From AC-56 sp963702195 (lineage in GTDB: Bacteria > Actinomycetota > Thermoleophilia > Solirubrobacterales > 70-9), in the NCBI GenBank assembly GCA_963702195.1, contig OY969725.1, positions 2,480,001-2,544,000 of the forward strand: a stretch of DNA of 64,000 bases, read 5' to 3'. Below are positions 43,296 to 52,068 of this stretch, piece after piece. A model generated the notes under the pieces. The model was not told the origin of the DNA. It was given only the letters and a program-made list of their open reading frames with translations, and made no database searches. Both the position numbers and the translations under genes were made by a program. Each line of letters opens with the position of its first letter. Position 1 is the first letter of the stretch.

Positions 43296-43787
43296 ATGCT
43301 GTTTTCGACCAAGGCCGAGTACGGCGTGCGCCTCATGGTGGAGCTCGGACGTCGCGCACCGGGGGATTCCTCCAGCGGCGGCGAGCCGGTCGCCCTGAGC
43401 ACGGTCGCCGAGGCGGAGACCCTCCCCCTCTCCTACCTGGAGCACCTCGTCGCCAAGCTGCGCGAGGCGGAGCTGGTGACCTCCGTCCGCGGCGCCCACG
43501 GCGGGTACCGGCTGGCGCGGCCCGCCTCGGAGATCGAGATGCTGGACGTCGTCCAAGCGCTCGAAGGGCCGATCGCCCCGATGGAATGCTTCAACGACGA
43601 TATGCGCGAGGGCCGGGTGCTCTGCTCGCACGAGGCTGACGGCGACCGGGCCTGCGCAACCAAGCTTCTGTGGACCCGGGTGCACGGCGGGATCACCAAG
43701 GCCCTCGCCGGGACCACGCTGGCGGACCTGGTCGAGTTCGCCGATCAGCACGCGGACGGGCAGGCGCTTGCCGGCCAGGCCGCATAG
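43296..43787 (+). CDS. Rrf2-family Fe-S-responsive regulator (SufR-like)
   Basis: Protein of 163 residues. The winged helix starts MLFSTKAEYGVRLMVEL, with SYLEHLVAKLREAELVTSVRGAHGGYRLARP as recognition region (core LVTSVRGAHGGYRLARP). Three Cys lie in the sensor loop (MECF, VLCSHE, RACATK), the number used by IscR/RsrR/SufR-type proteins to hold an Fe-S cluster. It directly precedes sufC on the same strand (36-bp gap), so it probably represses the suf genes when its cluster is loaded. Confidence 0.88.
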   Translation: MLFSTKAEYGVRLMVELGRRAPGDSSSGGEPVALSTVAEAETLPLSYLEHLVAKLREAELVTSVRGAHGGYRLARPASEIEMLDVVQALEGPIAPMECFNDDMREGRVLCSHEADGDRACATKLLWTRVHGGITKALAGTTLADLVEFADQHADGQALAGQAA

Positions 43788-43823
43788 CCGCCTTTTCCTG
43801 ACAACCCAAGACAACGGAGAGAG

Positions 43824-44588
<765 letters not shown>

Positions 44589-44604
44589 GCCGCGCTAACC
44601 GCCG

Positions 44605-45864
44605 ATGGCCACCGCTTCCGTGACCTCACCCGCCCGGTCCCGCTCGATCGAGGAGATCCGCTCGCAGTTTCCGATCCTGCGGCGCGAGGTGCACGGGAAG
44701 CCGTTGGCCTACCTCGACAACGGTGCCACGGCACAGAAGCCGCTGGCCGTCATCGAGGCGCTCGATACCTACTGGAGCGAGCACAACGCGAACGTGCATC
44801 GCGGCGTTCACACCCTCTCCGAGGAGGCGACCGGGCTGTATGAGGGAGCGCGCGCCACGATCGCCCGCCACGTGGGCGCCAATCCCCGCGACGTGATCTT
44901 CACCCGCAACGTCACCGGCTCGCTCAACCTGGTCGCCCAGGCGTGGGGCCGGGCCAACGTCGGCGAGGGCGACCGGATCCTGCTCACCGAGATGGAGCAC
45001 CACTCGAACATCGTTCCCTGGTATCTGCTCGCCCAGGAGGTCGGGGCGCAGCTCGACTGGGTCCCGGTGGACGACGAAGGGCGGCTCGACATGACGGCCC
45101 TGGCAGCCGCGCTCGAGCGCGGCCCTAAGGTCCTCGGGGTCGCCCACATCTCCAACGTTCTCGGCACCGTCAACCCCCTCCCCGAGATCGTCCGTCTCGC
45201 GCACGACGCGGGGGCGATCGTGGTCGTCGACGGCGCCCAGGCGGCGCCGAAGCTGCCGCTCGACCTGCCCGAGCTCGGCGCCGACTTCTACGGGTTCACA
45301 GGCCACAAGCTCTACGGGCCCACGGGTGTCGGCGTCCTCTACGGGCGCGGGGAGCTGCTGGAGTCCATGGGCCCGTACGAGGGTGGTGGCTCGATGATCC
45401 GCAAGGTCACCAAGGAGCGCATCACCTGGGCCGACGTGCCAGCCCGGTTCGAGGCCGGGACACCGCCCATCGGCGAGGCGATCGGCCTCGCGGCCGCGGT
45501 CGAGTGGCTCGACGGAATCGGCCTCGAGGCCGCCCACGCCCACGAGGCGGAGCTGGGCGCGTACGCCCTCGACCGCCTCGCGGAGATCCCCGGCCTCAAA
45601 GTCTTTGGCCCGCCGGCGGGTGACGATCGCGTCGGGATCATCTCCTTCGAGATGGACGGTGTGCACGCGCATGACGTCTCGGAGATCCTCGACCGCCACG
45701 CCATCGCGGTGCGCGCCGGTCATCACTGCGCCCAGGTGCTCATGGATCGACTCGGGGTGGCGGCAACCACTCGAGCAAGCCTCGCCGTCTACAACACACG
45801 CGAGGAGGCCGACCGCCTGGTCGACGGACTGGCCGACGTCCGACGAGTCTTCGAGCTCGACTGA
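44605..45864 (+). CDS. sufS: SufS group II cysteine desulfurase
   Basis: PLP enzyme of 419 residues that mobilises sulfur from cysteine as a persulfide. Motifs: AYLDNGATAQKPLAVIEA, EHHSNIVPWYLL, VDGAQAAPK, the PLP lysine in FYGFTGHKLYGPTGVGVLYG, and the catalytic Cys in RAGHHCAQVLMDRLG. The start, ATG 44605, is 16 bp after sufC. The partner acceptor SufU is encoded at 47708 after an unrelated membrane gene. Confidence 0.96.
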   Translation: MATASVTSPARSRSIEEIRSQFPILRREVHGKPLAYLDNGATAQKPLAVIEALDTYWSEHNANVHRGVHTLSEEATGLYEGARATIARHVGANPRDVIFTRNVTGSLNLVAQAWGRANVGEGDRILLTEMEHHSNIVPWYLLAQEVGAQLDWVPVDDEGRLDMTALAAALERGPKVLGVAHISNVLGTVNPLPEIVRLAHDAGAIVVVDGAQAAPKLPLDLPELGADFYGFTGHKLYGPTGVGVLYGRGELLESMGPYEGGGSMIRKVTKERITWADVPARFEAGTPPIGEAIGLAAAVEWLDGIGLEAAHAHEAELGAYALDRLAEIPGLKVFGPPAGDDRVGIISFEMDGVHAHDVSEILDRHAIAVRAGHHCAQVLMDRLGVAATTRASLAVYNTREEADRLVDGLADVRRVFELD

Positions 45865-45884
45865 GGGCTCGGCGCCCGGCCCGA

Positions 45885-45890
45885 TATAAC
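45885..45890 (+). promoter_or_regulatory. -10 hexamer of probable leaderless GT-C-like gene
   Basis: TATAAC lies exactly 7 nt before GTG 45898, with no ribosome-binding site. The gene therefore probably has its own promoter rather than depending on the suf operon. Confidence 0.45.
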
Positions 45891-45897
45891 CTGCCGC

Positions 45898-47685
45898 GTG
45901 ATCTCAGGTGGAGGCGGGCCGCCGGGACCGGCCGCGCTTTGGCGTCGGCCGCTCGCATGGCTTGTGCTCGCTGGACTCATGGCGCTCTCGGCGGCGCTGG
46001 TATGGGCCTGGTCCGGCCAGGAGACCCTCCTCAACGACGAATGGGGCTACGCGTTTCGAGCCGCAACCGAGCCCGTGGGCCAGCTCCTGCTCCAGCCGCC
46101 GCCCGGTAAGCACCTCATCGCGATTCCTCTCCTCCTGTACAAGCTCGCATTCGACGGCTTCGGCATCGGCTCCTACGCGCCGTACCGAATCGCGCACATC
46201 GTGCTCCTCCTGCTCTGTGCCGGGCTGTTCTACCTGTTGGCGCGCCGCCGGATCGGCGACACGCTCGCGGTGCTGCCGACCGCGATCCTCCTCTTCCTGG
46301 GCAGCTCGTGGGAGGTCCTGGCGGCGTCCTTTCGATCGCCGAGCCTGGTCGCGATCGCGGCCGGGCTGGCCATGCTCCTGGCGCTCGAGCGGCGCGATCT
46401 CAAGGGAGACATCGCCGCGTGCCTCGCTCTCGCGGTGAGCCTCGCTTCCCACAGCACGGGCTTCGCCTTCGCCGCGGCTGCCGCCGTCCTGGTACTGAGT
46501 CGCCCGGCGCGGGAACGGTGGCGGCGGTGCTGGGTCTTCGCCCTGCCGATCGTCGCTTACGTGATCTGGTGGGTGCTCGAGTTCCAGTCCCCGGCATCGC
46601 CGTCGTTGTTCTCCCGGATCGTGGATCTCCCGGTCTTCCTTGGGAAGTCGCTGGGCGCGACGCTGCTCTCAACCGCAGGGCTGGTCACGCACAACGCTTA
46701 CGGCGGCATCGATATCCCTCGCCCCGTCGAGGTAGTGCTGGGGGTGATCCTGGTGGCGCTGCTTGTCGTGCTCGTGGCGGCACGGCTTCGCATCCGGAAG
46801 CCGATTTCCCCGTTCGCTCTCGCAATGGTGGCCGGCCTCCTCGTCTTCTGGATCTCGACCGGGCTCGCACCGGGCCCCGAGCGGGTGGCCAACTCCTCGC
46901 GCTACTACTACCCGGACGCATTACTCCTCCTGCTCCTGCTGTGCGAGCTGGGCCGCGACTTCGAGCTGCCCGAGAGGCTCACAGCACCGGTCGCGCTGGC
47001 AATCGTGGCAGTGTTCGCGGTCTCGATCACCGGGAACGTGTACGAGCTGCGGATCCAGGAGAAGGCGCTGAACGACGCCTCGGATCGGTTCCGTGGCGGG
47101 CTGACCACGCTTGCCCTTGGCGGCCAGCACGTCGCGGATGACTTCAGTCTGTCCCGTGCGCTTGCCGGGCGCTTTCCCGCCAGCGACCAGGTCGCCCAGT
47201 TGAACGCCGCCGCGCTCGCGACCGTGTTCGAGCGCTATGGCTCCCCCGCGTACAACTTGACGGAGCTGGCATCCCGGCCGGAGACGGTCAAGGCCGCCGC
47301 CGACTACGTCGCGCTCCAGGCGAGCGGCGCGCGGGTGCGACTCGCGGCGAGGCTGCCCGAAGCGCGGGAACCCGCGCCGAGCGGCACCATCGCATTCGGC
47401 GGGAGCTGGAAGCCGGCCTCCCGCGGCTGCATCGCGCTGCAACCGGCAGCCAAGGCCGCTGCTGGCATCTTCACCGCGCCAACGGGGCGTCTCGCGTTCG
47501 AGGCGGCGGGGGGCCCTGGCGTCAAGCTCCGCGCCGGGAGATTCGCCCACGGTGCCGCTGTCCCGATCGGCACCGTGCCGGGCGGCGGCAAGGCAGAGCT
47601 TGACCTGCCGGCGGCGACCGGATCGTCTCTCCCATGGCGCGTGGCCCTTCAGACGCAACAACGCGTGGTCGTCTGCAGCCTGTAG
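45898..47685 (+). CDS. Polytopic membrane protein, probable GT-C-type glycosyltransferase (copy 2)
   Basis: Protein of 595 residues from GTG 45898, paralogue of 9664-11517. After the first helix the loop has LLNDEWGYAFRAATEP; QPPPGKHLIAIPLLLYKLAF and AILLFLGSSWEVLAASFR follow. About ten membrane helices end near residue 380. The soluble C-terminal domain of about 210 residues is Ala-rich. It may be a lipid-linked sugar transferase. It interrupts the suf gene run between sufS and sufU and appears unrelated to Fe-S assembly; the link is positional only. Confidence 0.65.
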   Translation: MISGGGGPPGPAALWRRPLAWLVLAGLMALSAALVWAWSGQETLLNDEWGYAFRAATEPVGQLLLQPPPGKHLIAIPLLLYKLAFDGFGIGSYAPYRIAHIVLLLLCAGLFYLLARRRIGDTLAVLPTAILLFLGSSWEVLAASFRSPSLVAIAAGLAMLLALERRDLKGDIAACLALAVSLASHSTGFAFAAAAAVLVLSRPARERWRRCWVFALPIVAYVIWWVLEFQSPASPSLFSRIVDLPVFLGKSLGATLLSTAGLVTHNAYGGIDIPRPVEVVLGVILVALLVVLVAARLRIRKPISPFALAMVAGLLVFWISTGLAPGPERVANSSRYYYPDALLLLLLLCELGRDFELPERLTAPVALAIVAVFAVSITGNVYELRIQEKALNDASDRFRGGLTTLALGGQHVADDFSLSRALAGRFPASDQVAQLNAAALATVFERYGSPAYNLTELASRPETVKAAADYVALQASGARVRLAARLPEAREPAPSGTIAFGGSWKPASRGCIALQPAAKAAAGIFTAPTGRLAFEAAGGPGVKLRAGRFAHGAAVPIGTVPGGGKAELDLPAATGSSLPWRVALQTQQRVVVCSL

Positions 47686-47694
47686 ATGCTCCGC

Positions 47695-47700
47695 TACGCT
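47695..47700 (+). promoter_or_regulatory. -10 hexamer of probable leaderless sufU
   Basis: TACGCT lies 7 nt before ATG 47708 and no Shine-Dalgarno sequence is present. sufU may therefore be transcribed separately from rrf2-sufCS. Confidence 0.4.
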
Positions 47701-47707
47701 CGGGGCG

Positions 47708-48139
47708 ATGGACGACCTCTACCGCGAGCAGATCCTCGAGCACTACAAGCGGCCCCACAATTTCGGCCGCCTCGAGGACGCCGACCTCGACTACGAGGAC
47801 AACAACCCGTTCTGCGGTGACGAGCAGCACGTGTTCATCAAGCTGGATGACGACGGGCGGGTCAGCGAGGTCTCGTTCGAGGGCAAGGGATGCGCGATCT
47901 CGACCGCCGCCACCTCGATGCTCACCGACGAGCTCGAGGGCATGAGCCGCGAGGAGCTGCTGAGGCTCCCCAAGGAGTTCGTGCTCGACCTCCTCGGCAT
48001 CGACATCTCGGCCACGCGTATGAAGTGCGCGCTGCTCGGCATGAAGATCGTGAAGAGCGCGAGCCTGGGCTCACCCGCCGACTGGGAGGACGAGGGCCGG
48101 CAGGGCGAACCCTCAGAGGCCGCCCGCACCGGTATCTAA
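47708..48139 (+). CDS. sufU: SufU, zinc-dependent sulfur acceptor
   Basis: Protein of 143 residues from ATG 47708; the longer frame to 47552 lies in the preceding gene. It has the start MDDLYREQILEHYKRPHNFG typical of SufU/IscU. Zinc ligands are in NNPFCGD, GKGCAIS and RMKCALLG, with the 15-20-residue insertion before the third Cys that marks SufU. It accepts persulfide sulfur from SufS in Gram-positive-type SUF systems. It is followed by a hairpin at 48143-48176. Confidence 0.94.
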   Translation: MDDLYREQILEHYKRPHNFGRLEDADLDYEDNNPFCGDEQHVFIKLDDDGRVSEVSFEGKGCAISTAATSMLTDELEGMSREELLRLPKEFVLDLLGIDISATRMKCALLGMKIVKSASLGSPADWEDEGRQGEPSEAARTGI

Positions 48140-48142
48140 AGA

Positions 48143-48176
48143 AGGAGCCCCGGAGCTCGCGCCCCGGGGCCCTCCT
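48143..48176 (+). terminator. GC-rich hairpin after sufU
   Basis: Left arm AGGAGCCCCGG (48143-48153) pairs with right arm CCGGGGCCCTCCT (48164-48176) except for a two-base bulge. It starts 4 nt after the sufU stop. There is no T-tract, as is usual in high-GC actinobacteria. It probably ends both sufU and the convergent Rpf-like gene. Confidence 0.5.
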
Positions 48177-48210
48177 CGCTCAAGCGACAAGCCGGTTGGG
48201 AGCTCGTGTG

Positions 48211-48792
48211 TCAGCCGGGGCAGTTGGGCCAAGCGTCATATGGCACGCTGGCCGCGGCCTGATCCTGTACCGCCGGCGGGGCAGCCGCCGGGTTGGTGCC
48301 CTGGTAGCCACTCGGCGCATACGCGTCCCAGGTCGACTGATCGAACTGGTACGCGCCGTAGTACCCGTTGCCGGTGTTGGCCGAGTAGTCGCCGCCCGAC
48401 TCGCATTGAACCGTCGACGAGGAGGCCGAGCTTTCGCTGTAGCTCGTCGCCGCGGTCGCGGTGCTCGTGTCCGTCGTCGCCGTGTCCGGGGTGGACGTCG
48501 GCGCCTGCGCGGGCCGGGTCAGCGAAGCCTCCATGCGATGGGAGGAGGCGACGACCTCGGCCTTGGTGGCCTCGTGAACGTCGCCGTTCCTCTCGCGATA
48601 TCCGTCGCTGACGATGTTTCGTCCCGCGGCGTTCAGCCCGACGTGCTTCACGACCTGCTTGCGAAGCTCGAGATAGTGCTTCTCGTAGGCGGGATGACGC
48701 TTGGGCACGACTGTCGTCGGCGACCCCTGCGCTGCCACGGGCGCGGCCAAAGCGGCGACGCTCGTGGCGATTGCTGCGATGCGCATGCGCAT
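48211..48792 (-). CDS. Secreted transglycosylase-like (Rpf-core) protein
   Basis: Protein of 193 residues from ATG 48792, after an AGGAGG at 11 nt. A signal peptide (RIAAIATSVAALAAPVAAQG) is followed by a helical region (YEKHYLELRKQVVKHVG), a Ser/Thr-rich linker and a C-terminal transglycosylase/Rpf core: QCESGGDYSANTGNGYYGA with the catalytic Glu after the Cys, then YQFDQSTWDAY and WPNCPG with the second Cys. Rpf proteins cleave peptidoglycan and promote resuscitation. It lies antisense between sufU and the Rieske gene, with a long structured upstream region. Confidence 0.85.
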   Translation of the reverse strand: MRMRIAAIATSVAALAAPVAAQGSPTTVVPKRHPAYEKHYLELRKQVVKHVGLNAAGRNIVSDGYRERNGDVHEATKAEVVASSHRMEASLTRPAQAPTSTPDTATTDTSTATAATSYSESSASSSTVQCESGGDYSANTGNGYYGAYQFDQSTWDAYAPSGYQGTNPAAAPPAVQDQAAASVPYDAWPNCPG

Positions 48793-48818
48793 CGTTAGAA
48801 CCACCTCCTGGCGGTGTT

Positions 48819-48951
48819 CCCACGACTCGTGGGGTTGTTTGCCTCCTTAGCGGCCGGTTCGTCCTGGGCGGGGCGCGACGACCGCTGGTACGGTCAGCAC
48901 CCGGGGCAGTCCGAACGTCGGTTCGGCCTTCGCGGCTTGGTATCCGCGAAG
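48819..48951 (-). promoter_or_regulatory. Structured 5' leader of the Rpf-like gene
   Basis: On the transcribed minus strand three perfect hairpins occur in order: arms CTTCGCGG/CCGCGAAG (48928-48951, 8-nt loop), CCGAAC/GTTCGG (48911-48926, 4-nt loop) and CCCACGA/TCGTGGG (48819-48833), the last just before the Shine-Dalgarno sequence. Rpf genes of other actinobacteria often carry a c-di-AMP (ydaO) riboswitch. Here CGAACC and GCTAAGGAGGC before the gene resemble its 3' end, but the central motifs are not recognisable, so only a structured leader is claimed. Confidence 0.35.
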
Positions 48952-48963
48952 CCGGCGATCAAC

Positions 48964-48979
48964 CGTGATACCGATCACA
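48964..48979. promoter_or_regulatory. CRP-like binding site
   Basis: CGTGA-N6-TCACA matches the CRP/FNR-family consensus TGTGA-N6-TCACA in nine of ten positions. It lies between the divergent Rpf-like gene (start 48792) and Rieske gene (start 49056). In Mycobacterium, CRP is known to act on rpfA, which makes the Rpf side the more likely target. Confidence 0.45.
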
Positions 48980-49030
48980 GTTGGGCACGGCGGCGGACCG
49001 TGCAAGGGTCGTGCCGGGCCTCTCGCTAAA

Positions 49031-49051
49031 ATCCGAGTCCGGAGGTAGGAA
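49031..49051. promoter_or_regulatory. Candidate Rrf2/SufR operator 2
   Basis: Arms ATCCGAG and GTAGGAA around a 7-bp centre, identical in 12 of 14 arm positions to the site before the rrf2 gene. It overlaps the Shine-Dalgarno region of the Rieske gene and sits just after a TAAAAT -10-like box (49027-49032). It suggests that the split suf units are controlled together. Confidence 0.5.
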
Positions 49052-49055
49052 TAAA

Positions 49056-49409
49056 GTGACGACTGGCACGAAGGAACGCGCGATCGACTCCATGGCCACC
49101 GAGATGACTGTCTGCAAGCTCGACGAGCTCCCCCCGGGCGAGATGCGCCTGGTGGAGGTCGACGGCCGGAAGATCGGTGTGTTCCATGCCGACGACGGGG
49201 AGCTCTACGCGGTCGAGGATCGCTGCTCCCACGACGACGGCCCGCTGGCCGAGGGCGAATTCGACGCCGCCGCCTGTACAGTGGAGTGCCCCCGGCACGG
49301 TTCGCTGTTCGACCTCCGTAGCGGCAGGCCGAAGACGCTCCCGGCGTTTCAGCCGGTCGAGACATTCGACGCTCGCGTCGAGGATGGCGAAGTGAAGCTG
49401 GAGGCATAG
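49056..49409 (+). CDS. Rieske-type [2Fe-2S] ferredoxin of the suf cluster
   Basis: Protein of 117 residues from GTG 49056, preceded by GGAGG and AGGA; ATG 49092 is an internal alternative. The cluster ligands are C-x-H in DRCSHDDGPL and C-x-x-H in VECPRHGSLFD. The size and lack of signal peptide fit a soluble dioxygenase-type Rieske ferredoxin. It lies 9 bp before sufB. Rieske genes next to suf genes are known in actinobacteria; an electron-transfer or repair role in cluster assembly is inferred. Confidence 0.9.
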   Translation: MTTGTKERAIDSMATEMTVCKLDELPPGEMRLVEVDGRKIGVFHADDGELYAVEDRCSHDDGPLAEGEFDAAACTVECPRHGSLFDLRSGRPKTLPAFQPVETFDARVEDGEVKLEA

Positions 49410-49418
49410 AGAGACTTC

Positions 49419-50882
49419 ATGGCAACTCCCGAGATCACAGTCCCGCCCCTCTCCCCCAAGGAGCTCACCGAGCAGGAGCAGGGCCTCAAGGACATCGGCT
49501 CCGACTACGCCGAGCGGTTCGGCTTCCACGATCCGGAGACCGGCTACGCGTACAAGGCGCCGAAGGGCCTCTCCGAGCAGGTCGTTCGTGACATCTCCGA
49601 GTACAAGTCGGAGCCCGAGTGGATGCGGGAGTTCCGCCTCAAGGCGCTCGAGCACTTCCAGCAGCGCCCGACGCCGATGTGGGGCGGCAACCTCGTCCAG
49701 ATCGACTTCGACGACATCCACTACTTCGTGCGGGCCTCGGAGAAGAACAGCCGCAGCTGGGACGAGGTCCCCGAGGACATCAAGAACACCTTCGACCGCC
49801 TCGGCATTCCAGAGGCCGAGCGGAAGTTCCTGTCCGGCGTCGGGGCCCAGTACGAATCGGAGGTCGTCTACCACCAGGTCAACGAGGCCCTCGAGAAGCA
49901 GGGCGTGATCTTCATGGACATGGACACGGCCCTGCGCGAGCACGAGGACATCGTGCGCGAGTACTGGGCCACGGTCATCCCGCCCAACGACAACAAGCTC
50001 GCGGCGCTGAACTCGGCGGTGTGGTCGGGTGGCTCGTTCGTCTACGTCCCCGCCGGTGTCAAGGTCGAGATGCCGCTCCAGGCCTACTTCCGGATCAACA
50101 CCGAGAACATGGGCCAGTTCGAGCGGACGCTGATCATCGCCGAGGAGGGCGCCGACGTCCACTACGTCGAGGGCTGCACCGCCCCCGTCTATTCCACGGA
50201 CTCGCTGCACTCCGCGGTCGTCGAGATCGTCGCCAAGCCCGGCGCGCACGTCCGCTACACGACCGTCCAGAACTGGTCGCAAAACGTCTACAACCTGGTC
50301 ACCAAGCGCGCCGTCGCCCAGGAGGGCGCGACGATGGAGTGGGTCGACTGCAACCTGGGCTCGAAGCTGACGATGAAGTACCCGTCGATCTACCTGCTCG
50401 GCGAGGGCGCCCACGGCGAGATCCTGTCGATCGCGTTCGCCGGCAACGGCCAGCACCAGGACGCCGGCGGCAAGATCATCCACGGCGCGCCGAAGACCAC
50501 CTCGTCGATCTTCGCCAAGTCGATCTCCAAGGACGGCGGGCGCGGCACCTACCGTGGCCTGCTCGAGGTCGCCAAGGGCGCGACCGAGGCGAAGTCCAAG
50601 GTGGTCTGCGACGCGCTGCTCCTCGACGAGGAGTCCCGGTCGGACACCTACCCGACGATCCGCATCGACGAGAACGACGCCAACGTCGGCCACGAGGCCT
50701 CGGTCTCGAAGATCGGCGAGGAGCAGCTCTTCTACCTCCAGTCCCACGGGCTGGACGAGGAGGAGGCGTCCAAGATGATCGTGAACGGCTTCATCGAGCC
50801 GATCACCAAGGAGCTGCCGATGGAGTACGCGGTCGAGATGAACCGCCTCATAGAGCTCCAGATGGAAGGGTCGATTGGCTAG
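49419..50882 (+). CDS. sufB: SufB scaffold protein
   Basis: Protein of 487 residues, normal for SufB. Landmarks: YRFGFHDPETGYAYKAPKGL-type N terminus (visible as FGFHDPETGYAYKAPKGL), PMWGGNLVQIDFDDIHYFVR, AALNSAVWSGGSFVYVPAGV, VHYVEGCTAPVYSTDSLHS, and the conserved Cys in SKVVCDALLLDE. With SufC and SufD it forms the SufBC2D complex on which clusters are built. A GAGAGA sequence lies upstream of the ATG. It is co-directional with the Rieske gene and sufD. Confidence 0.97.
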   Translation: MATPEITVPPLSPKELTEQEQGLKDIGSDYAERFGFHDPETGYAYKAPKGLSEQVVRDISEYKSEPEWMREFRLKALEHFQQRPTPMWGGNLVQIDFDDIHYFVRASEKNSRSWDEVPEDIKNTFDRLGIPEAERKFLSGVGAQYESEVVYHQVNEALEKQGVIFMDMDTALREHEDIVREYWATVIPPNDNKLAALNSAVWSGGSFVYVPAGVKVEMPLQAYFRINTENMGQFERTLIIAEEGADVHYVEGCTAPVYSTDSLHSAVVEIVAKPGAHVRYTTVQNWSQNVYNLVTKRAVAQEGATMEWVDCNLGSKLTMKYPSIYLLGEGAHGEILSIAFAGNGQHQDAGGKIIHGAPKTTSSIFAKSISKDGGRGTYRGLLEVAKGATEAKSKVVCDALLLDEESRSDTYPTIRIDENDANVGHEASVSKIGEEQLFYLQSHGLDEEEASKMIVNGFIEPITKELPMEYAVEMNRLIELQMEGSIG

Positions 50883-52068
50883 CCCTGTAACCGCCGCAGA
50901 GCCCGACTGGCTGGTTGAGAGGCGCCGAGAAGGCGCCTCTTTGGCGCGCGAGCTGGAACTCCCCACCGCGAAGGACAAGGGCTGGGAGTTCACCGACCTG
51001 TCCGACCTCGACCTGGACTCATACGCGCCCGCCGCCGGCACGGTGGAGGGCGTCTCGCAGGGAACGGATTCGGCCGACGGCCCCCCCGTGGTCATGCCGC
51101 TCGCGGAGGCCGCCGGCCAGCTCAGCGACATCGTGCGCGAGCGCTTCGGGTCCGTCGTTCCCGTCGGCGACCCGTTCGTGGCCCGCAACGAGGCGAACTG
51201 GCAGAACGGGGCGCTCGTCTACGTCCCTCGAGGCACCCGCCTCGCCCGTCCGCTCGAGCTGTCGGTGATCCACGAGGGCGAGGGCTCGGGGCTCGACTGG
51301 CGAACGCTGATTGTTCTCGAGGAGGGCGCGGACGCCGAGGTCTGGGAGCGCTATCGCTCCGCGGACGCTGCGAGCGAGGGCCTCTTCAACGGCGTCGTGG
51401 AGCTGTGGGTCGGCCCCGGTGCCAACCTCCGCTACGTCTGCGAGCAGGAGCTCTCGGACCGGACCTGGGTGTTCGCGACCCAGCGCGCCGAGCTCGAGCG
51501 CGACGCCTCGCTGGAGTGGGTTGCACTGGGATTCGGGTCGGCGCGCGGCAAGGTGCGCATGGAGACCAAGCTGGGCGGCCCTGGCTCCTCCGCGAAAGTG
51601 ACCGGCGCGTACGCCGGCGCCGGCCGCCAGCACCTCGACTTCGACACCACGCAGGAGCACGCCGCCGCGCACACGACCTCCGACCTCGCCTTCCGCGGCG
51701 TCCTGGCCGATCGCGCGACGGCGGTCTGGCGCGGCATGATCCGCGTCGATCCGGGCGCCCAGCAGACCGACGCCTTCCAGGAGAGCCGCAACCTGTTGCT
51801 TTCTGCGCGAGCCCACGCGGACGCGATCCCCGGCCTCGAGATCGAGGCCAACGACGTGCGCTGCACGCACGCCGCCGCCGTCGCCCAGGTCGATCCCGAG
51901 CAGCTCTACTACCTGCGATCTCGCGGGATGCCGGAGTCGCAGGCAAAGCGGCTGATCATCGACGGGTTTCTCCAGGAGCTCGCCGAGCGCACGGGCGAGG
52001 GGCCGCTCCGGGAAGCGCTCTCCGAGGCGCTGGACCGCCGTCTCGCAAAGATCCTGGCCGCCAACTAG
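50875..52068 (+). CDS. sufD: SufD scaffold partner
   Basis: Protein of 397 residues starting at TTG 50875, inside the last codons of sufB (8-bp overlap). It has KDKGWEFTDLSDLDLDSYAP, GALVYVPRGTRLARPLELS, and C-terminal FQESRNLLLSARAHADAIPG and NDVRCTHAAAVAQVDPEQLY, with the SufD His in TCTHAA-like context. It pairs with SufB in the SufBC2D scaffold and is needed for iron entry. It is convergent with dinB and overlaps it by 4 bp. Confidence 0.95.
   Translation: MASPVTAAEPDWLVERRREGASLARELELPTAKDKGWEFTDLSDLDLDSYAPAAGTVEGVSQGTDSADGPPVVMPLAEAAGQLSDIVRERFGSVVPVGDPFVARNEANWQNGALVYVPRGTRLARPLELSVIHEGEGSGLDWRTLIVLEEGADAEVWERYRSADAASEGLFNGVVELWVGPGANLRYVCEQELSDRTWVFATQRAELERDASLEWVALGFGSARGKVRMETKLGGPGSSAKVTGAYAGAGRQHLDFDTTQEHAAAHTTSDLAFRGVLADRATAVWRGMIRVDPGAQQTDAFQESRNLLLSARAHADAIPGLEIEANDVRCTHAAAVAQVDPEQLYYLRSRGMPESQAKRLIIDGFLQELAERTGEGPLREALSEALDRRLAKILAAN

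Noticed and set aside
48793..48960. Confident call of a ydaO c-di-AMP riboswitch
   Set aside because: Only the 3'-end-like bases and the gene context fit; the central conserved motifs could not be found by eye. Kept as an unnamed structured leader.
49026..51188. 720-codon minus-strand open frame
   Set aside because: Fully antisense to the Rieske gene, sufB and the start of sufD, all clearly coding on the plus strand.
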